A stretch of 64,000 nt of DNA from Bradyrhizobium lupini (GTDB taxonomy: Bacteria > Pseudomonadota > Alphaproteobacteria > Rhizobiales > Xanthobacteraceae). The notes below the pieces were generated by a model that saw nothing but the letters and a program-made list of their open reading frames with translations, was not told the origin of the DNA and made no database searches. A program made the position numbers and the translations under genes. Shown one piece after another: positions 18,364 to 28,560 of this stretch. Location of the stretch: contig NZ_CP162553.1 in NCBI RefSeq assembly GCF_040939785.1, positions 2,232,001 through 2,296,000 of the forward strand, given 5' to 3'. The stretch's first letter is position 1. Each line of letters begins with the position of its first letter.

Positions 18364-18533
18364 GAGTCGCGAGAGTCGGTTAGGCCCGTCTCTTAAAGTG
18401 GAACTTGAACGCAACCGGATAACGAAAGCTGCTTCGCACACAAGACCTTAGGGCGATTCGACGAAAATTGCATCTACAGGGCTTGCGTTCCAGAATCAGA
18501 ATTTGTTAACCATCTGTTGTCAGGATCCGAATC
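18364..18533 (+). promoter_or_regulatory. ctrA leader with five GANTC sites and a CtrA half-site
   Basis: GANTC, the CcrM methylation site, occurs at 18364, 18373, 18455, 18493 and 18529, five times in 170 bases against fewer than one expected by chance. A perfect CtrA half-site TTAACCAT lies at 18506-18513, about 100 bases before the ctrA start. In Caulobacter a GANTC site in the ctrA P1 promoter links ctrA transcription to replication through CcrM, and CtrA itself acts on P1 and P2. The exact promoters here cannot be placed. Confidence 0.6.
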
Positions 18534-18612
18534 AGTTGTTCAAAGGCGTTTTGTTGTGTGCCGCGAATGCGGCCGACCTGACGCCCAGGAGCGGCGACTA
18601 TGGGGAACTGGC

Positions 18613-19314
<702 letters not shown>

Positions 19315-19363
19315 TCCTGGGTTTTACCCGCGAGCCCTTCGGGGCTTGCTCCTCCCAGCCTGG

Positions 19364-19396
19364 ACCCCGCCGCAAATGGCGGGGTTTTGTTTTTGG
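19364..19396 (+). terminator. Terminator after ctrA
   Basis: Stem ACCCCGCC / GGCGGGGT with a 6-base loop followed by TTTGTTTTTG, 50 bases after the ctrA stop. A classic intrinsic terminator. Confidence 0.9.
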
Positions 19397-19483
19397 GGAC
19401 GCGAACGGGGCCTCATCGTCCTTGCGCCGTTGAACCGCTATCCTTCCCCCGCCGACGAATGGTCGCTGCACGATGGGGGAACG

Positions 19484-19888
19484 ATGATCCTGCAATCACT
19501 GGCCGGCCTGCCCGCCTTCCTGGTCTATTTCTGCACCGGGCTGATCGCGATCGTGGCGTACCTGTTCGTCTACACCCGCATCACGACGCATAACGAATTC
19601 CAGCTGATCCGCGACAACGATCCGGCTGCGGCGATCGCACTCGGCCTCAGCCTGCTCGGCTTCGTGGCGCCGCTTGTCAGCGCGATCGCGCATTCGGCCA
19701 ATGTGCTGGACTGCCTGATCTGGGCGATGATCGCGCTGATCGTCCAGATCGTCGTGTTCTTCCTGGTGAGAGTGCCGGTGCCGAACCTGTCGGCGCGGAT
19801 TGCCGCCGGCGAACTTGCAGCTGCCATCTGGCTCGGGCTGTCCTCGCTCGCCGCAGGCCTGCTCAACGCCGCCTGCATGATCTACTGA
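19484..19888 (+). CDS. DUF350 (YjfL-like) membrane protein
   Basis: A 134-residue membrane protein with four hydrophobic helices (about 7-28, 44-66, 76-96 and 108-130), matching the paired DUF350 helices of the YjfL family. GGGGGA lies 4 bases before ATG 19484. DUF350 genes often stand next to genes for DUF1190 (YgiB) and a glutathionylspermidine-synthase-like protein (YgiC), and both follow here. The precise role is unknown; an envelope function is likely. Confidence 0.8.
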   Translation: MILQSLAGLPAFLVYFCTGLIAIVAYLFVYTRITTHNEFQLIRDNDPAAAIALGLSLLGFVAPLVSAIAHSANVLDCLIWAMIALIVQIVVFFLVRVPVPNLSARIAAGELAAAIWLGLSSLAAGLLNAACMIY

Positions 19889-19889
19889 C

Positions 19890-20274
19890 ATGACCGACAA
19901 GCGCTCCAAAAGGAGTTCGGCAAGCGCCGGCCGGCGGCCGGACCGCCGCCTGCACAACAGCCGGTGAAGCGCTCCGGCCATGTCGCGCTGCTGGTGATGG
20001 GCACGATCGCGGTCGGCACCACCGCCTACACACTGATGCCGCGGCAGAATTGCGAGCCCTCCCCTGCCGGCATGGACCCGGCGGTGCAAGCGAGCACCTC
20101 GTGCAGCAGCAGCCGCAGCTCCTCCAGCGGCGGCGGCAGTTCGTCGCGATCGAGTTTCTTCAGCAGCGACTCCTCGAGCCATTCCTCGTCCGGAACGTCG
20201 TCCGATTCAGGCTCCGGCGGCGTGAGCCGCGGCGGCTTCGGCTCGTTTGGCCATGGCTTCTCCGGCGCGGCTGA
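19890..20274 (+). pseudogene. YgiB-like DUF1190 protein, frameshifted
   Basis: The ATG at 19890 is one base after the DUF350 stop and reads MTDKRSK, but the frame then closes at a stop near 19965. The next frame reads KEFGKRRPAAGPPPAQQ and on through a membrane or signal segment (HVALLVMGTIAVGTTAYTL), a Ser-rich low-complexity part and the family end VSRGGFGSFG. One extra A in the A4 run 19908-19911 would join the two. Near 20265 the frame again slips, missing the natural TGA at 20272 three bases before the next ATG. A GTG at 19964 could still give a shortened product. YgiB-like proteins are envelope proteins of unclear role. Confidence 0.6.
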
Positions 20275-20277
20275 CCC

Positions 20278-21438
20278 ATGCAACGCATCGTCTGCCCCGA
20301 GCGCGACGACTGGCGGCAGACCGCCGAACAATGCGGCTTCGCCTTCCACACCATCGACGGTGAGCGCTATTGGGACGAGCGCGCCTATTACGCCTTCACG
20401 CTCGACGAGATCGAGCGTGGCATCGAGGCGCCGACCGGCGAGATCGACGCGATGTGCCTGGAGCTCGCCGGCCGCGTGATCGGCGACGAGCGCCATCTGC
20501 AGCGCTTGAAGATACCGGAGGCGTTCTGGAGCCTGATCGCCGAGAGCTGGGCACGAGACGACCGCAGCCTCTATGGCCGGCTCGATCTGAAATTCGACGG
20601 CAAGGGACCGGCAAAGCTGCTCGAATACAACGCGGATACGCCGACCTCGATTTTCGAAGCCGCGGTCTTTCAATGGACCTGGCTCGAACAGGCGATCGAA
20701 CGGCGCATCATCCCGTCGCGGGCCGACCAGTTCAACTCCATCCACGAACGATTGATCGAAGCCTGGAAGCAGATTGCCGCTAGCCGCCACGTCCATCTCA
20801 CCGGCACCACGGGCAATGAGGAGGACGCCGGCACGCTCGCTTATCTCGAAGATACCGCGCGCCACGCGGGACTGACGACCACGCTGCTCGACATCGAGGC
20901 GATCGGCTGGCGCAATGATACCGGCGGCTTCGTCGATCTCGGCGACCGCGACATCACGCTCGCCTTCAAGCTCTATCCTTGGGAATGGATGTTCCACGAC
21001 GCCTTTAGCGCAAAGCTCAAGGATGCACAGACACGCTGGATCGAACCGCCGTGGAAGGCGGTGCTCTCCAACAAGGGCATCCTGCCGCTGCTCTGGGAGA
21101 TGTTTCCGAACCATCCCAATCTGCTACCGGCGTTCTTCGAGGACGATCCGCGGGCAGCCGAGCTCGGCAGCTCCTATGTGCGCAAGCCGCTGCTGTCGCG
21201 CGAAGGGGCCAATGTCACGCTGGTGTCTGGTGGAATGCCGCTCGACGAGCAGGCAGGCCCCTACGGCGCCGAAGGATTCGTGCGGCAGGCGCTCGCGCCG
21301 CTGCCGAATTTTTCCGGCTTCTATCCCGTGATCGGAAGCTGGCTGGTGGATCACGAACCCTGCGGCCTGTCGATCCGCGAGGACGAAAGCCCGATCACCG
21401 GCAACGGCTCGCGGTTTCTGCCGCATGCGATCTTGTGA
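20278..21438 (+). CDS. Glutathionylspermidine synthase-like ATP-grasp protein (YgiC/YjfC-like)
   Basis: A 386-residue protein matching the synthetase (ATP-grasp) domain of glutathionylspermidine synthase: it starts MQRIVCPERDDWR, contains GPAKLLEYNADTPTS (about 117-131), WTWLEQ, and ends GFYPVIGSWLVDHEPCGLSIREDESPITGNGSRFLPH split over about 345-383. The amidase domain of the bifunctional E. coli enzyme is absent, as in YgiC. Real glutathionylspermidine synthesis has not been shown for this branch; a peptide-ligase role in the envelope is possible. Third gene of the DUF350-ygiB-ygiC unit. Confidence 0.88.
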   Translation: MQRIVCPERDDWRQTAEQCGFAFHTIDGERYWDERAYYAFTLDEIERGIEAPTGEIDAMCLELAGRVIGDERHLQRLKIPEAFWSLIAESWARDDRSLYGRLDLKFDGKGPAKLLEYNADTPTSIFEAAVFQWTWLEQAIERRIIPSRADQFNSIHERLIEAWKQIAASRHVHLTGTTGNEEDAGTLAYLEDTARHAGLTTTLLDIEAIGWRNDTGGFVDLGDRDITLAFKLYPWEWMFHDAFSAKLKDAQTRWIEPPWKAVLSNKGILPLLWEMFPNHPNLLPAFFEDDPRAAELGSSYVRKPLLSREGANVTLVSGGMPLDEQAGPYGAEGFVRQALAPLPNFSGFYPVIGSWLVDHEPCGLSIREDESPITGNGSRFLPHAIL

Positions 21439-21453
21439 GGTGCGCTCTTCATT

Positions 21454-21602
21454 CCTTCTCCCGTTGTGGGAGAAGGTGGCGCGAAGCGCCGGATGAGGGG
21501 TTCTATCCGCGAGTTCAAGTGTCGGTGGGCTCGCGGATAGAACCCTCACCCGTCTCGCCGCTACGCGGCGAGCCACCCTCTTCCGCAAGGGGAGAGGGGA
21601 AG
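21454..21602. repeat. Composite palindromic intergenic repeat
   Basis: Three hairpins in a row: CCTTCTCCCGTTGTGGGAGAAGG, a long stem GGGTTCTATCCGCGAG / CTCGCGGATAGAACCC, and TTCCGCAAGGGGAGAGGGGAAG pairing weakly with the first. It fills the gap between the ygiC-like and cheR genes, which converge here, and could end both transcripts. Another genus-type repeat family. Confidence 0.75.
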
Positions 21603-21610
21603 AACGCATC

Positions 21611-22483
21611 TCACCGCGCCGCTGCTACCTTCATTGACGGCGGCATCAATCCACCCATCGGGCGCCCGGAGCGCGTCGGATTGAGCTGATAGAGGCCACG
21701 ACGATCGGCGATCGGGCGGAACGCGTCGGTAATTCCGACGACGGATTCGGCGGCGCCCAACAGCAGCGTGCCGTCGGCTTCCAAAACCTTCGCCATGCGC
21801 TCGAAGATCACGGCCTTGGTGTCCTGGTCGAAATAGATCAGCACATTGCGGCAGAAGATCACGTCGAACGTGCCGAGATGGGAGAAGTCCTGCAACAGAT
21901 TGAGCTGGCGGAACTGCACCATCGCGCGAATGTCGGCATTGAGCTGCCAGACTTCGCCCGCTTGCGTGAAGTATTTCATCAGGTGCTGGATCGGCAGGCC
22001 GCGCTGCACCTCGAACTGGCTGTAGACGCCGGCCTTGGATTTCTCCAGCACCTCCTGCGACAGATCGGTGGCGACGATCTCGATGCGCCAGCCGGCGAAG
22101 GCTACGCCCATCTCCTTCACGCAGATCGCAATCGAATACGGTTCCTGTCCCGTCGACGACGCCGCCGACCAGATGCGCAGCGACTTGCGCGCTGCGCGCG
22201 CCCGAAGCAGTCCCGGCAGGATCGTTTCGCGCAAGTGATCGAACGGGATCTTGTCGCGGTAGAAGAAAGTCTCGTTGGTGGTCATCGCTTCGACCACATC
22301 GCTCGCAAGCCGTCCGTCGCCATTCCTGATCTTCAGCACGAGATCGGGAATCCCGGCGAGGCTCGCCTTGCGGGCCAGCGGCAGCAGCCGGCTCTCGACC
22401 AGATACTGCTTGTCCGGGGAGAGATCGAGGCCGGAGCGCTCTTTCAGGAATTTGCGCAGATAGTCGTAGTCAACCGGCGTCAC
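21611..22483 (-). CDS. cheR: Chemotaxis protein methyltransferase CheR
   Basis: A 290-residue SAM-dependent methyltransferase that methylates glutamates of chemoreceptors. The all-helical N-terminal domain covers about 1-80; the SAM-binding motif is [13 protein letters not shown] (about 105-117), followed by IVATDLS and [14 protein letters not shown]. Its start overlaps the cheB stop by 4 bases. Last gene of the chpT-cheA-cheW-cheY-cheB-cheR series. Length normal. Confidence 0.95.
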   Translation of the reverse strand: MTPVDYDYLRKFLKERSGLDLSPDKQYLVESRLLPLARKASLAGIPDLVLKIRNGDGRLASDVVEAMTTNETFFYRDKIPFDHLRETILPGLLRARAARKSLRIWSAASSTGQEPYSIAICVKEMGVAFAGWRIEIVATDLSQEVLEKSKAGVYSQFEVQRGLPIQHLMKYFTQAGEVWQLNADIRAMVQFRQLNLLQDFSHLGTFDVIFCRNVLIYFDQDTKAVIFERMAKVLEADGTLLLGAAESVVGITDAFRPIADRRGLYQLNPTRSGRPMGGLMPPSMKVAAAR

Positions 22484-23688
22484 GAGCGGTCTCCCGCGAA
22501 CAGGCGATTGACCCGGGCGCCGATCTGGTTGAGCGGCAGGATCGCCGCACAGATGCCGGCATTGGCCGCTGCGCCCGGCATGCCCCAGACCACGCTGGAA
22601 GCTTCGTCCTGCGCGATCACGCTGCCGCCGGCGGCGACGATGTCCTTGCCGCCGCGCATGCCGTCCGAGCCCATGCCCGTCAGGATCACGGAGAGGATGG
22701 CGCCATGCCAGATGTCGATGGCGGAAGTGAACAGCGGATCGACCGCGGGCTTGCAGAAATTGACGGCGGGACCGTCGTCGAGCGCGATCGCCACGTCGGC
22801 GCCGCTACGCACGACGCGCATGTGCTTGCCGCCCGGCGCAAGATAGATGCGGCCCGGCTTCACCGGCTCGCCATCCACCGCCTCGGCCGCCGGCTTGCGG
22901 CTCGTGCGTGCCAGATGCTCCGCGAGAATGGTGGTGAAGGTGGGCGGCATGTGCTGGGTGATCAGCACCGGGACACGGTCGATCACGGGACCGAGCTCGG
23001 CGACGAGCGCCATCAGCGCCTGAGGACCGCCGGTCGATGAGCCGATCAGCAGCACCTTCGGGGCCTGGGTCGAAAACGGACGCGTGGACAGCACCGAGGA
23101 CGACGACGGCGCATGGACGGCCGGAGCGGCCGCGGACGCGGCAGGCCGCGCGACAACCGGCCCACGTGTCGCCGGAGCCGGGCTTGCGGTTGCGGGCGCG
23201 AGCGGCGGGCTCGCAACCGCGGCCTTGCGGCGCAGCCGTGCGCCGAGGTGGCGGATTTTCTGGATCAGGTCGTGATGGAAGATGTCCGCAGCCGAAGCCT
23301 CGCGCGTCGATTCAGGCTTCGGAATGTAGTCGGCGGCGCCGAGCGACAACGCCTTGAAGCTGATCTCCGCGTTGCGGCGGGTCAGCGTCGAGGCCATGAT
23401 GATGACGAGATCGCGCTTCTTCGCCAGGAGTTGCGGCAGCGCCGAGATGCCGTCGAGCTCGGGCATTTCGATATCGAGCACGGCAACATCGGGATTGATG
23501 CGTTCGATCTGGTTGACCGCCTCGAGCCCGGTGCGCAGCGAGGCCGCGACCTCCATGTCGTGCTCGGCGCCGATCCAGCGCGAGATCAGACCGCGGATGA
23601 CGACGGAGTCATCGACGACCATCACCCGCAACGGTCCGGCTTCCCGCGACGAGCCCGGGGTCGAATTACCTGCGAACGCAACACTCAT
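22480..23688 (-). CDS. cheB: Chemotaxis methylesterase/response regulator CheB
   Basis: A 402-residue receptor methylesterase. Receiver domain at about 20-140 with Asp72 ([10 protein letters not shown]); an Ala/Pro-rich linker of roughly 50 residues; C-terminal esterase domain with the Ser ([10 protein letters not shown]), His (ITQHMPP) and Asp ([10 protein letters not shown]) catalytic residues. It removes methyl groups added by CheR when phosphorylated by CheA. The start lies 75 bases after cheY's stop on the same strand. Confidence 0.95.
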   Translation of the reverse strand: MSVAFAGNSTPGSSREAGPLRVMVVDDSVVIRGLISRWIGAEHDMEVAASLRTGLEAVNQIERINPDVAVLDIEMPELDGISALPQLLAKKRDLVIIMASTLTRRNAEISFKALSLGAADYIPKPESTREASAADIFHHDLIQKIRHLGARLRRKAAVASPPLAPATASPAPATRGPVVARPAASAAAPAVHAPSSSSVLSTRPFSTQAPKVLLIGSSTGGPQALMALVAELGPVIDRVPVLITQHMPPTFTTILAEHLARTSRKPAAEAVDGEPVKPGRIYLAPGGKHMRVVRSGADVAIALDDGPAVNFCKPAVDPLFTSAIDIWHGAILSVILTGMGSDGMRGGKDIVAAGGSVIAQDEASSVVWGMPGAAANAGICAAILPLNQIGARVNRLFAGDRS

Positions 23689-23763
23689 TACTCACCAACT
23701 CAGACTGAAACGGTCAGTTGAAAACAAACGCCGAAGGAGCCGTTCAGCCTCCAGGGCGGTCGC

Positions 23764-24129
23764 TCAGATAAGGCCGACTTCCTGGAATTTCGCCGTCACG
23801 ATGTCCTTGTCGAAGGGCTTCATGATGTACTCGTTGGCGCCAGCGTGCAGCGCGCGCGCGATATGCGCGACGTCGTTCTCGGTGGTGCAGAACACCACCT
23901 TGGGCTGGTCGCCGCCGGGCATGCGCCGGAGATGGCCGAGGAACTCATAGCCGTCCATCACCGGCATGTTCCAGTCCAGCAGCACCGCATCGGGCAAGCC
24001 GCGCTTGCAGGCCTCCAGCGCCTTCTCACCGTCCTCGGCTTCGAGGATCTGGAAGTCGAGGCCCTCCAGGATCCGGCGCGCAACCTTGCGGATGACGCTG
24101 GAATCATCAACGACGAGACAAGTTCGCAT
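23764..24129 (-). CDS. cheY: Chemotaxis response regulator CheY
   Basis: A 121-residue single receiver domain with the acidic pair (VVDDSS, about 7-9), Asp52 (LLDWNMPVMDGYEF), Thr in FCTTEND and Lys in IMKPFDKD. It carries the signal from CheA to the flagellar motor. Placed between cheW and cheB. Confidence 0.93.
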   Translation of the reverse strand: MRTCLVVDDSSVIRKVARRILEGLDFQILEAEDGEKALEACKRGLPDAVLLDWNMPVMDGYEFLGHLRRMPGGDQPKVVFCTTENDVAHIARALHAGANEYIMKPFDKDIVTAKFQEVGLI

Positions 24130-24200
24130 GTGAACCTCTGCTTCCCCCCTTTTGCGGGGGCACTTCCAATTGCAGGTACGTCGGCGGATGTGCCGGCGTA

Positions 24201-24671
24201 TCAGGCCGCCATCATATCGGGCGCGAGCTCGAGGACGCGATCGACGTCGAGGACGACCATGAGCTGGCCGTCGAGACGGTGGACACCGCCGGCGAGCTTG
24301 GCCATGCGGGGGTCGAGATTGACGGGGTTTTCTTCCATGCCGTCCTCGGCGAGCCGCAGCACTTCGCCGATCTGGTCGATCAGGAGGCCGTAGGATTCAC
24401 CGCGCAGATCGACGCCGACCGCCATCGGGATCTTGCCGTCCTCGGGCTTGGGCAGGCCGAGCCGGGCGCGCATGTCGACCACGGTGACGATGCGGCCGCG
24501 CAGGTTCAGCACGCCCGCGATCTCGCGCGAGGACAGCGGCACGCGGGTGACGCGCTCGGGCATGAACACGTCCTGGACGCGGGAGATCGGCAGGCCGAAC
24601 AGCTGGCCGCCGATCATCGCGGTGACGTATTCGACCATGGCGCCTTCGCCGGACTGGGTCTTCTTGGTCAT
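24201..24671 (-). CDS. cheW: Chemotaxis coupling protein CheW
   Basis: A 156-residue CheW-domain protein (VTAMIGGQLFGLPISRVQDVF, VLNLRGRIVTVVDMR) that links receptors to CheA. It is 31 bases from the cheA stop on the same strand. The short N-terminal tail (MTKKTQSGEG) is polar. Normal length. Confidence 0.94.
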   Translation of the reverse strand: MTKKTQSGEGAMVEYVTAMIGGQLFGLPISRVQDVFMPERVTRVPLSSREIAGVLNLRGRIVTVVDMRARLGLPKPEDGKIPMAVGVDLRGESYGLLIDQIGEVLRLAEDGMEENPVNLDPRMAKLAGGVHRLDGQLMVVLDVDRVLELAPDMMAA

Positions 24672-24702
24672 GTGCGTATCTCCTGATCCATCCCGCTGGG
24701 GT

Positions 24703-27537
24703 TTAGGCGGCTGCGCGGCTCAGCTCGGAGGCGCCGGCGGCGCTCGCGGTCTGTTCCTTCAGCGCCGCGATCAGACCGGGACGGTCGAACTTGGCGACAT
24801 AGTCGTGGAAGCCGGCCTGGCGGCCGCGCTCGATCGCCGCCGGCGACACCAGCGCGGAGAGGCCGATGATCGGCATCGCGCCCAGATTGCTGTCGGAGCG
24901 AATGGTCTCGGCAAACTCGAACCCGTTCATGTCGGGCATCTCGATGTCGGTCAGGACCACGTCGAAGCTCTGCGCGCGCAGCGCCGCCAGGCCCTCCTGC
25001 GCGGTCGGCGCGGTGCGGACGCGGTAGCCGGCGGCCTTGAGCACCGGGGCCAGCATGTTGCGGAAGAACGCCGAATCGTCGACCAGCAGCACCGATTGCG
25101 AGTGCAGCGACGGCTTCATCTCCTTGCGGGTGAACCAGTCGGAGAACGCCATCGGCAGGAAGTGGCCGACGTCGATCACTTCGGTGGCCTGGCCCTTGAT
25201 CACGGCCGAGCCGAGAATGCCGGAGGAGGATCCGCCGACCTCGATGTTGAGCCGTTCCTCGACGATGTCGATGATCTCGTCGACGACGAGGCCCATGGAG
25301 CGGCCGTCGTCGGAGAACACCAGGATCGGCTGGGCGCCCTGGCTCGCGATGGTGACGCTCTCCATGGCAACGAGCGGCATCAGCTGCTCGCGGTACTGCA
25401 CCATGTAGCGGCCGTTCGAGAACTCGATCTTGTCGGCCGGGAGCTCTTCCAGGCGCGTGACGAGCCCGAGCGGGACCGCCTTGGGCTGGGCCGAGCCGGC
25501 GCGGAACACCAGCAGTGAGGTGGTCTGCTCGCCCGATCCGATGCTGTGCGTCCCGTTCTCGTTGTTCATGTCATGGGCCGAGGAGCCGGCGGCGCCGAGC
25601 GCCTTGGCAATGCCGTTGGGGTCGATGATCATGATGACCGCGCCGTCGCCCAGGATGGTATTGCCCGAGAACATGTCGATGTGGCGCAGCTTCGTCGACA
25701 TCGGCTTGACCACGATTTCTTCGGTGTGGAACACGCCGTCGACGACGATGCCGAAGGTCTGGCTGCCGACCTGCGTCACCACGATGAAGCCGTTCTCGGG
25801 ATCGGAGACGGCGCCGTCGTCGATCTTGAGCAGCTTCTTGAGATGGATCAGCGGCAGCAGCTTGTTGCGCAGCCTGAGAACCGCGGTGTCCTTGATGCGC
25901 TCGATGCGGTGCTCCGAGTTGGCGCGGGCCCGCACCAGCTCGACCACGGAGAGCTGCGGGATCGCAAAGCGGTCGCCGGCGGCTTCCACGATCAGCGCGG
26001 AGACGATGGCGAGCGTCAGCGGGATCTTGATGGTGACGGAGGAGCCTTCACCGGCGACCGACTTGATGTCGATGGTGCCGCCGATCTGGTCGATATTGGT
26101 GCGCACCACGTCCATGCCGACGCCGCGCCCCGACACCGAGGTGATGGCGGCCGCGGTCGAGAAGCCCGGCGCGAAGATGAACTTGTGGATCTGGGCTTCG
26201 CTCATCTTCTCGAGCTCGGCCTCGGTGACCAGACCTGAGGAGATCGCCTTGGCCTTGATCCTGTCGGTGTTCAGGCCACGGCCGTTGTCGGCGATGCAGA
26301 TGATGATGTGGCCGCCCTCGTGATAGGCGGACAGGCGAATGGTGCCCTGCTCGCCCTTGCCGCCGGCGAGACGCTCGGCCGGGGTCTCCAGGCCATGGTC
26401 GGCGGAGTTGCGCACCATGTGGGTGAGCGGGTCCTTGATCAGGTCGAGCACCTGGCGGTCGAGCTCGGTGTCGGCGCCGTGCATCTCCAGCTCGATCTGC
26501 TTGCCGAGTTCGCTCGAGAGGTCGCGAACGATGCGGGGCAGCTTCTGCCAGGCATTGCCGATCGGCTGCATGCGCGTCTTCATGACGCCTTCCTGCAGCT
26601 CGGCGGTGACGTTGGACAGCCGCTGCAACGGCACCTTGAACTCGGTGTCCTCGTTGCGGCGGGAGATCTCCAACAGCTGGTTGCGGGTCAGCACCAGCTC
26701 CGAGACCATGGTCATCAGATGCTCAAGCGTATCCACGTTGACGCGGATCGACTGGTTGGCGATGCTGGCTCCCTCGGCGGCGCCCTCGTCGGCGATCGAC
26801 TTCTTCGGCGCGGCCTTGTCCTTCGCCTTGGTCTCCTTCGCGGCTTCCTTGGCAACAGGCACCGGGGCTTCAGCGGCAGGCGGAGGCTCCGCCTTGACTT
26901 CGGCCTTGGCAACCGGGACCGGCACTTCGATCGCGGTCTCGCGGAAGGCACGCTCGAGCTCGTCGAGCGAGACTTCGCCCGGACGCAGCGGACGCTCCAG
27001 GCTCTGGTCGGCCAGCACGCCGGAGGTCGGCGCGGCTTCAACGGCGACAGGCGCGTCCGGCACCAGCGGCGGCGCTTCGGCAACGGCAGCAGCAGCGCCG
27101 GCCGGCATCGGCTGCGCCGAGCCTGACGCGATCGGCTGCGCCGACGCTGACATAGCCGCCATGCCCTGCTCGACCATCGCTTCCAGCTTGTCGATGAGAT
27201 CGCGGTCGGTGCCCTCGGGCTCGGCTTCGGTCGCCTCCAGCCCGGCCAGAATTTCCTTGATGCGGTCGATCGAGGACAGGATCACCGTCACCGCCTGCCC
27301 CGTCACCGGCATGCCGTCACGGAATTTGCCCATCAGCGTCTCGCCGGCATGCGCCAGCGCTTCCAGTCGCGGCAATCCGAGGAAGCCGCACGTGCCCTTG
27401 ATGGTGTGGACCAGCCGGAAAATGTTATCCAGGATCTTGGCGTTGTTCGGCTCCTGCTCGAACTTCACCAGCTGATTGTCCACGGTGTCCAGGCTCTCGC
27501 TGGTTTCCGTCAAAAACTCCCGCAACAGATCATCCAT
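24703..27537 (-). CDS. cheA: Hybrid chemotaxis histidine kinase CheA with C-terminal receiver
   Basis: A 944-residue kinase. HPt domain at 1-105 with His44 (LVHTIKGTCGFLG); Ala/Pro/Lys-rich linker to about 265; dimerisation domain from SIRVNVDTLEHLM; ATPase domain with HMVRNSADHGLE (N-box) and ADNGRGL; two CheW-like stretches (one near 545-680, another at about 690-800); and a receiver domain at the end (SVLLVDDSAFF, Asp in VVLTDIEMPDMNG). The extra receiver, possibly a phosphate sink, is found in some alphaproteobacterial CheA proteins. First che gene after chpT. Confidence 0.95.
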   Translation of the reverse strand: MDDLLREFLTETSESLDTVDNQLVKFEQEPNNAKILDNIFRLVHTIKGTCGFLGLPRLEALAHAGETLMGKFRDGMPVTGQAVTVILSSIDRIKEILAGLEATEAEPEGTDRDLIDKLEAMVEQGMAAMSASAQPIASGSAQPMPAGAAAAVAEAPPLVPDAPVAVEAAPTSGVLADQSLERPLRPGEVSLDELERAFRETAIEVPVPVAKAEVKAEPPPAAEAPVPVAKEAAKETKAKDKAAPKKSIADEGAAEGASIANQSIRVNVDTLEHLMTMVSELVLTRNQLLEISRRNEDTEFKVPLQRLSNVTAELQEGVMKTRMQPIGNAWQKLPRIVRDLSSELGKQIELEMHGADTELDRQVLDLIKDPLTHMVRNSADHGLETPAERLAGGKGEQGTIRLSAYHEGGHIIICIADNGRGLNTDRIKAKAISSGLVTEAELEKMSEAQIHKFIFAPGFSTAAAITSVSGRGVGMDVVRTNIDQIGGTIDIKSVAGEGSSVTIKIPLTLAIVSALIVEAAGDRFAIPQLSVVELVRARANSEHRIERIKDTAVLRLRNKLLPLIHLKKLLKIDDGAVSDPENGFIVVTQVGSQTFGIVVDGVFHTEEIVVKPMSTKLRHIDMFSGNTILGDGAVIMIIDPNGIAKALGAAGSSAHDMNNENGTHSIGSGEQTTSLLVFRAGSAQPKAVPLGLVTRLEELPADKIEFSNGRYMVQYREQLMPLVAMESVTIASQGAQPILVFSDDGRSMGLVVDEIIDIVEERLNIEVGGSSSGILGSAVIKGQATEVIDVGHFLPMAFSDWFTRKEMKPSLHSQSVLLVDDSAFFRNMLAPVLKAAGYRVRTAPTAQEGLAALRAQSFDVVLTDIEMPDMNGFEFAETIRSDSNLGAMPIIGLSALVSPAAIERGRQAGFHDYVAKFDRPGLIAALKEQTASAAGASELSRAAA

Positions 27538-27670
27538 GAAAACAGGCCTTCATACAGGGAGGGCGCGCACACAAGACGTGATGCGCCAATTCGGAATGGG
27601 GCCAGCTTCACCGCAAAGCGTTTAATAATGGTTGAGTATGTGGAAAAGAACGGAACCAACAAAGAGATAA

Positions 27671-27695
27671 GGCGCTCCGGACAAGCCGAAGCGCC
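27671..27695 (-). terminator. Terminator-like hairpin between chpT and cheA
   Basis: GGCGCTCCGG and CCGAAGCGCC form a 10-bp stem with one mismatch around a 5-base loop, 41 bases after the chpT stop on the minus strand and followed there by TTATCTCTTT. It suggests chpT and cheA are not simply one transcript and that cheA has its own promoter in the 130 bases after it. Confidence 0.6.
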
Positions 27696-27735
27696 TCGTA
27701 AAGATTTGATTAAGGTCTGAGGAGCGACGGCGTGT

Positions 27736-28389
27736 CTACGACGCGATAATGGTGATGGCCTCGCCTTCGTGCGCGAGCCTCACGGTCAGCCCGCAAGCCT
27801 CTGCCAACAGCCGCGTATAATAAGGCTGGATCGCATGTGCATCCGCAGCCGGGCCGCGCTCGCCGCTCAGGAGCTCGGAGATGTTCTGCGGCAGGCGCGC
27901 ATTATGTCCGGTCGCGGTGATGCGGAAGCTCATGGTCTCGCCCTCGCCGATCGGATCGATCGTCAGCGTGCCGCCGCGCGGGATCGTGTGCTGCGAAACG
28001 ACCAGCATGTTGAGCAGCAGCTTGACGCGATTCTTCGGCAGCAAGATCCGCGGCAGATTCCAGGTGATCGAGCACTTGCCGTCCTCGATGTGGCCGCGCG
28101 CCATGGTCTGGGCATCGCCGAGATCGATCTGCGCGCCGGACGAGCCGGCCGCACCAAAAGCGAGGCGGCAGAACTGGAGGCGAGCGGAGGCGGTTTTCGC
28201 GCTCTTGCGTATCAAGTCGAGTGCGAACTCGCGGTCGTCGGGCTTGGGATCGTCGTCGAGCACTTCGAGCCCATTGACGATGGCGCCGACAGGGCTGATG
28301 AGATCGTGGCAGACCCGCGAGCACAGCAGCGCAGCAAGTTCGAGCGCATCTGGAGCGGTGGCGGTAGCGGGTGACGAAGCGTCAGACAT
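27736..28389 (-). CDS. chpT: Histidine phosphotransferase ChpT
   Basis: A 217-residue phosphotransferase that takes phosphate from CckA to CtrA and CpdR. It has the pseudo-histidine-kinase layout: a DHp-like hairpin with His28 (LCSRVCHDLISPVGAIVNGL) and a degenerate ATPase-like domain ending in AIQPYYTRLLAEACG. AGGAA lies 6 bases before ATG 28389; the open frame upstream is not needed. Standing at the head of the che genes is the order known in Bradyrhizobium relatives and ties cell-cycle to motility control. Confidence 0.9.
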   Translation of the reverse strand: MSDASSPATATAPDALELAALLCSRVCHDLISPVGAIVNGLEVLDDDPKPDDREFALDLIRKSAKTASARLQFCRLAFGAAGSSGAQIDLGDAQTMARGHIEDGKCSITWNLPRILLPKNRVKLLLNMLVVSQHTIPRGGTLTIDPIGEGETMSFRITATGHNARLPQNISELLSGERGPAADAHAIQPYYTRLLAEACGLTVRLAHEGEAITIIAS

Positions 28390-28560
28390 AAAGGGTTCCT
28401 GGAATTGCACGGCGCGGACGCGGCGAATCAAGCATGCTTGACGAATGCCGCAGGTTCTAACATTCGCAAGCCTGTGGCAGCTAGCTTGCGATCGGTTCGA
28501 AGCGGCCCTAATGCCGCGGCGAATCACTCGCTTAGGGATGGAATTGCCGATGAATGAGGC

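Noticed and set aside
27600..27640. TTAATAATGGTTGAG upstream of cheA as a CtrA box
   Set aside because: Only the TTAA part and a partial half-site match; too many differences from TTAA-N7-TTAACC.
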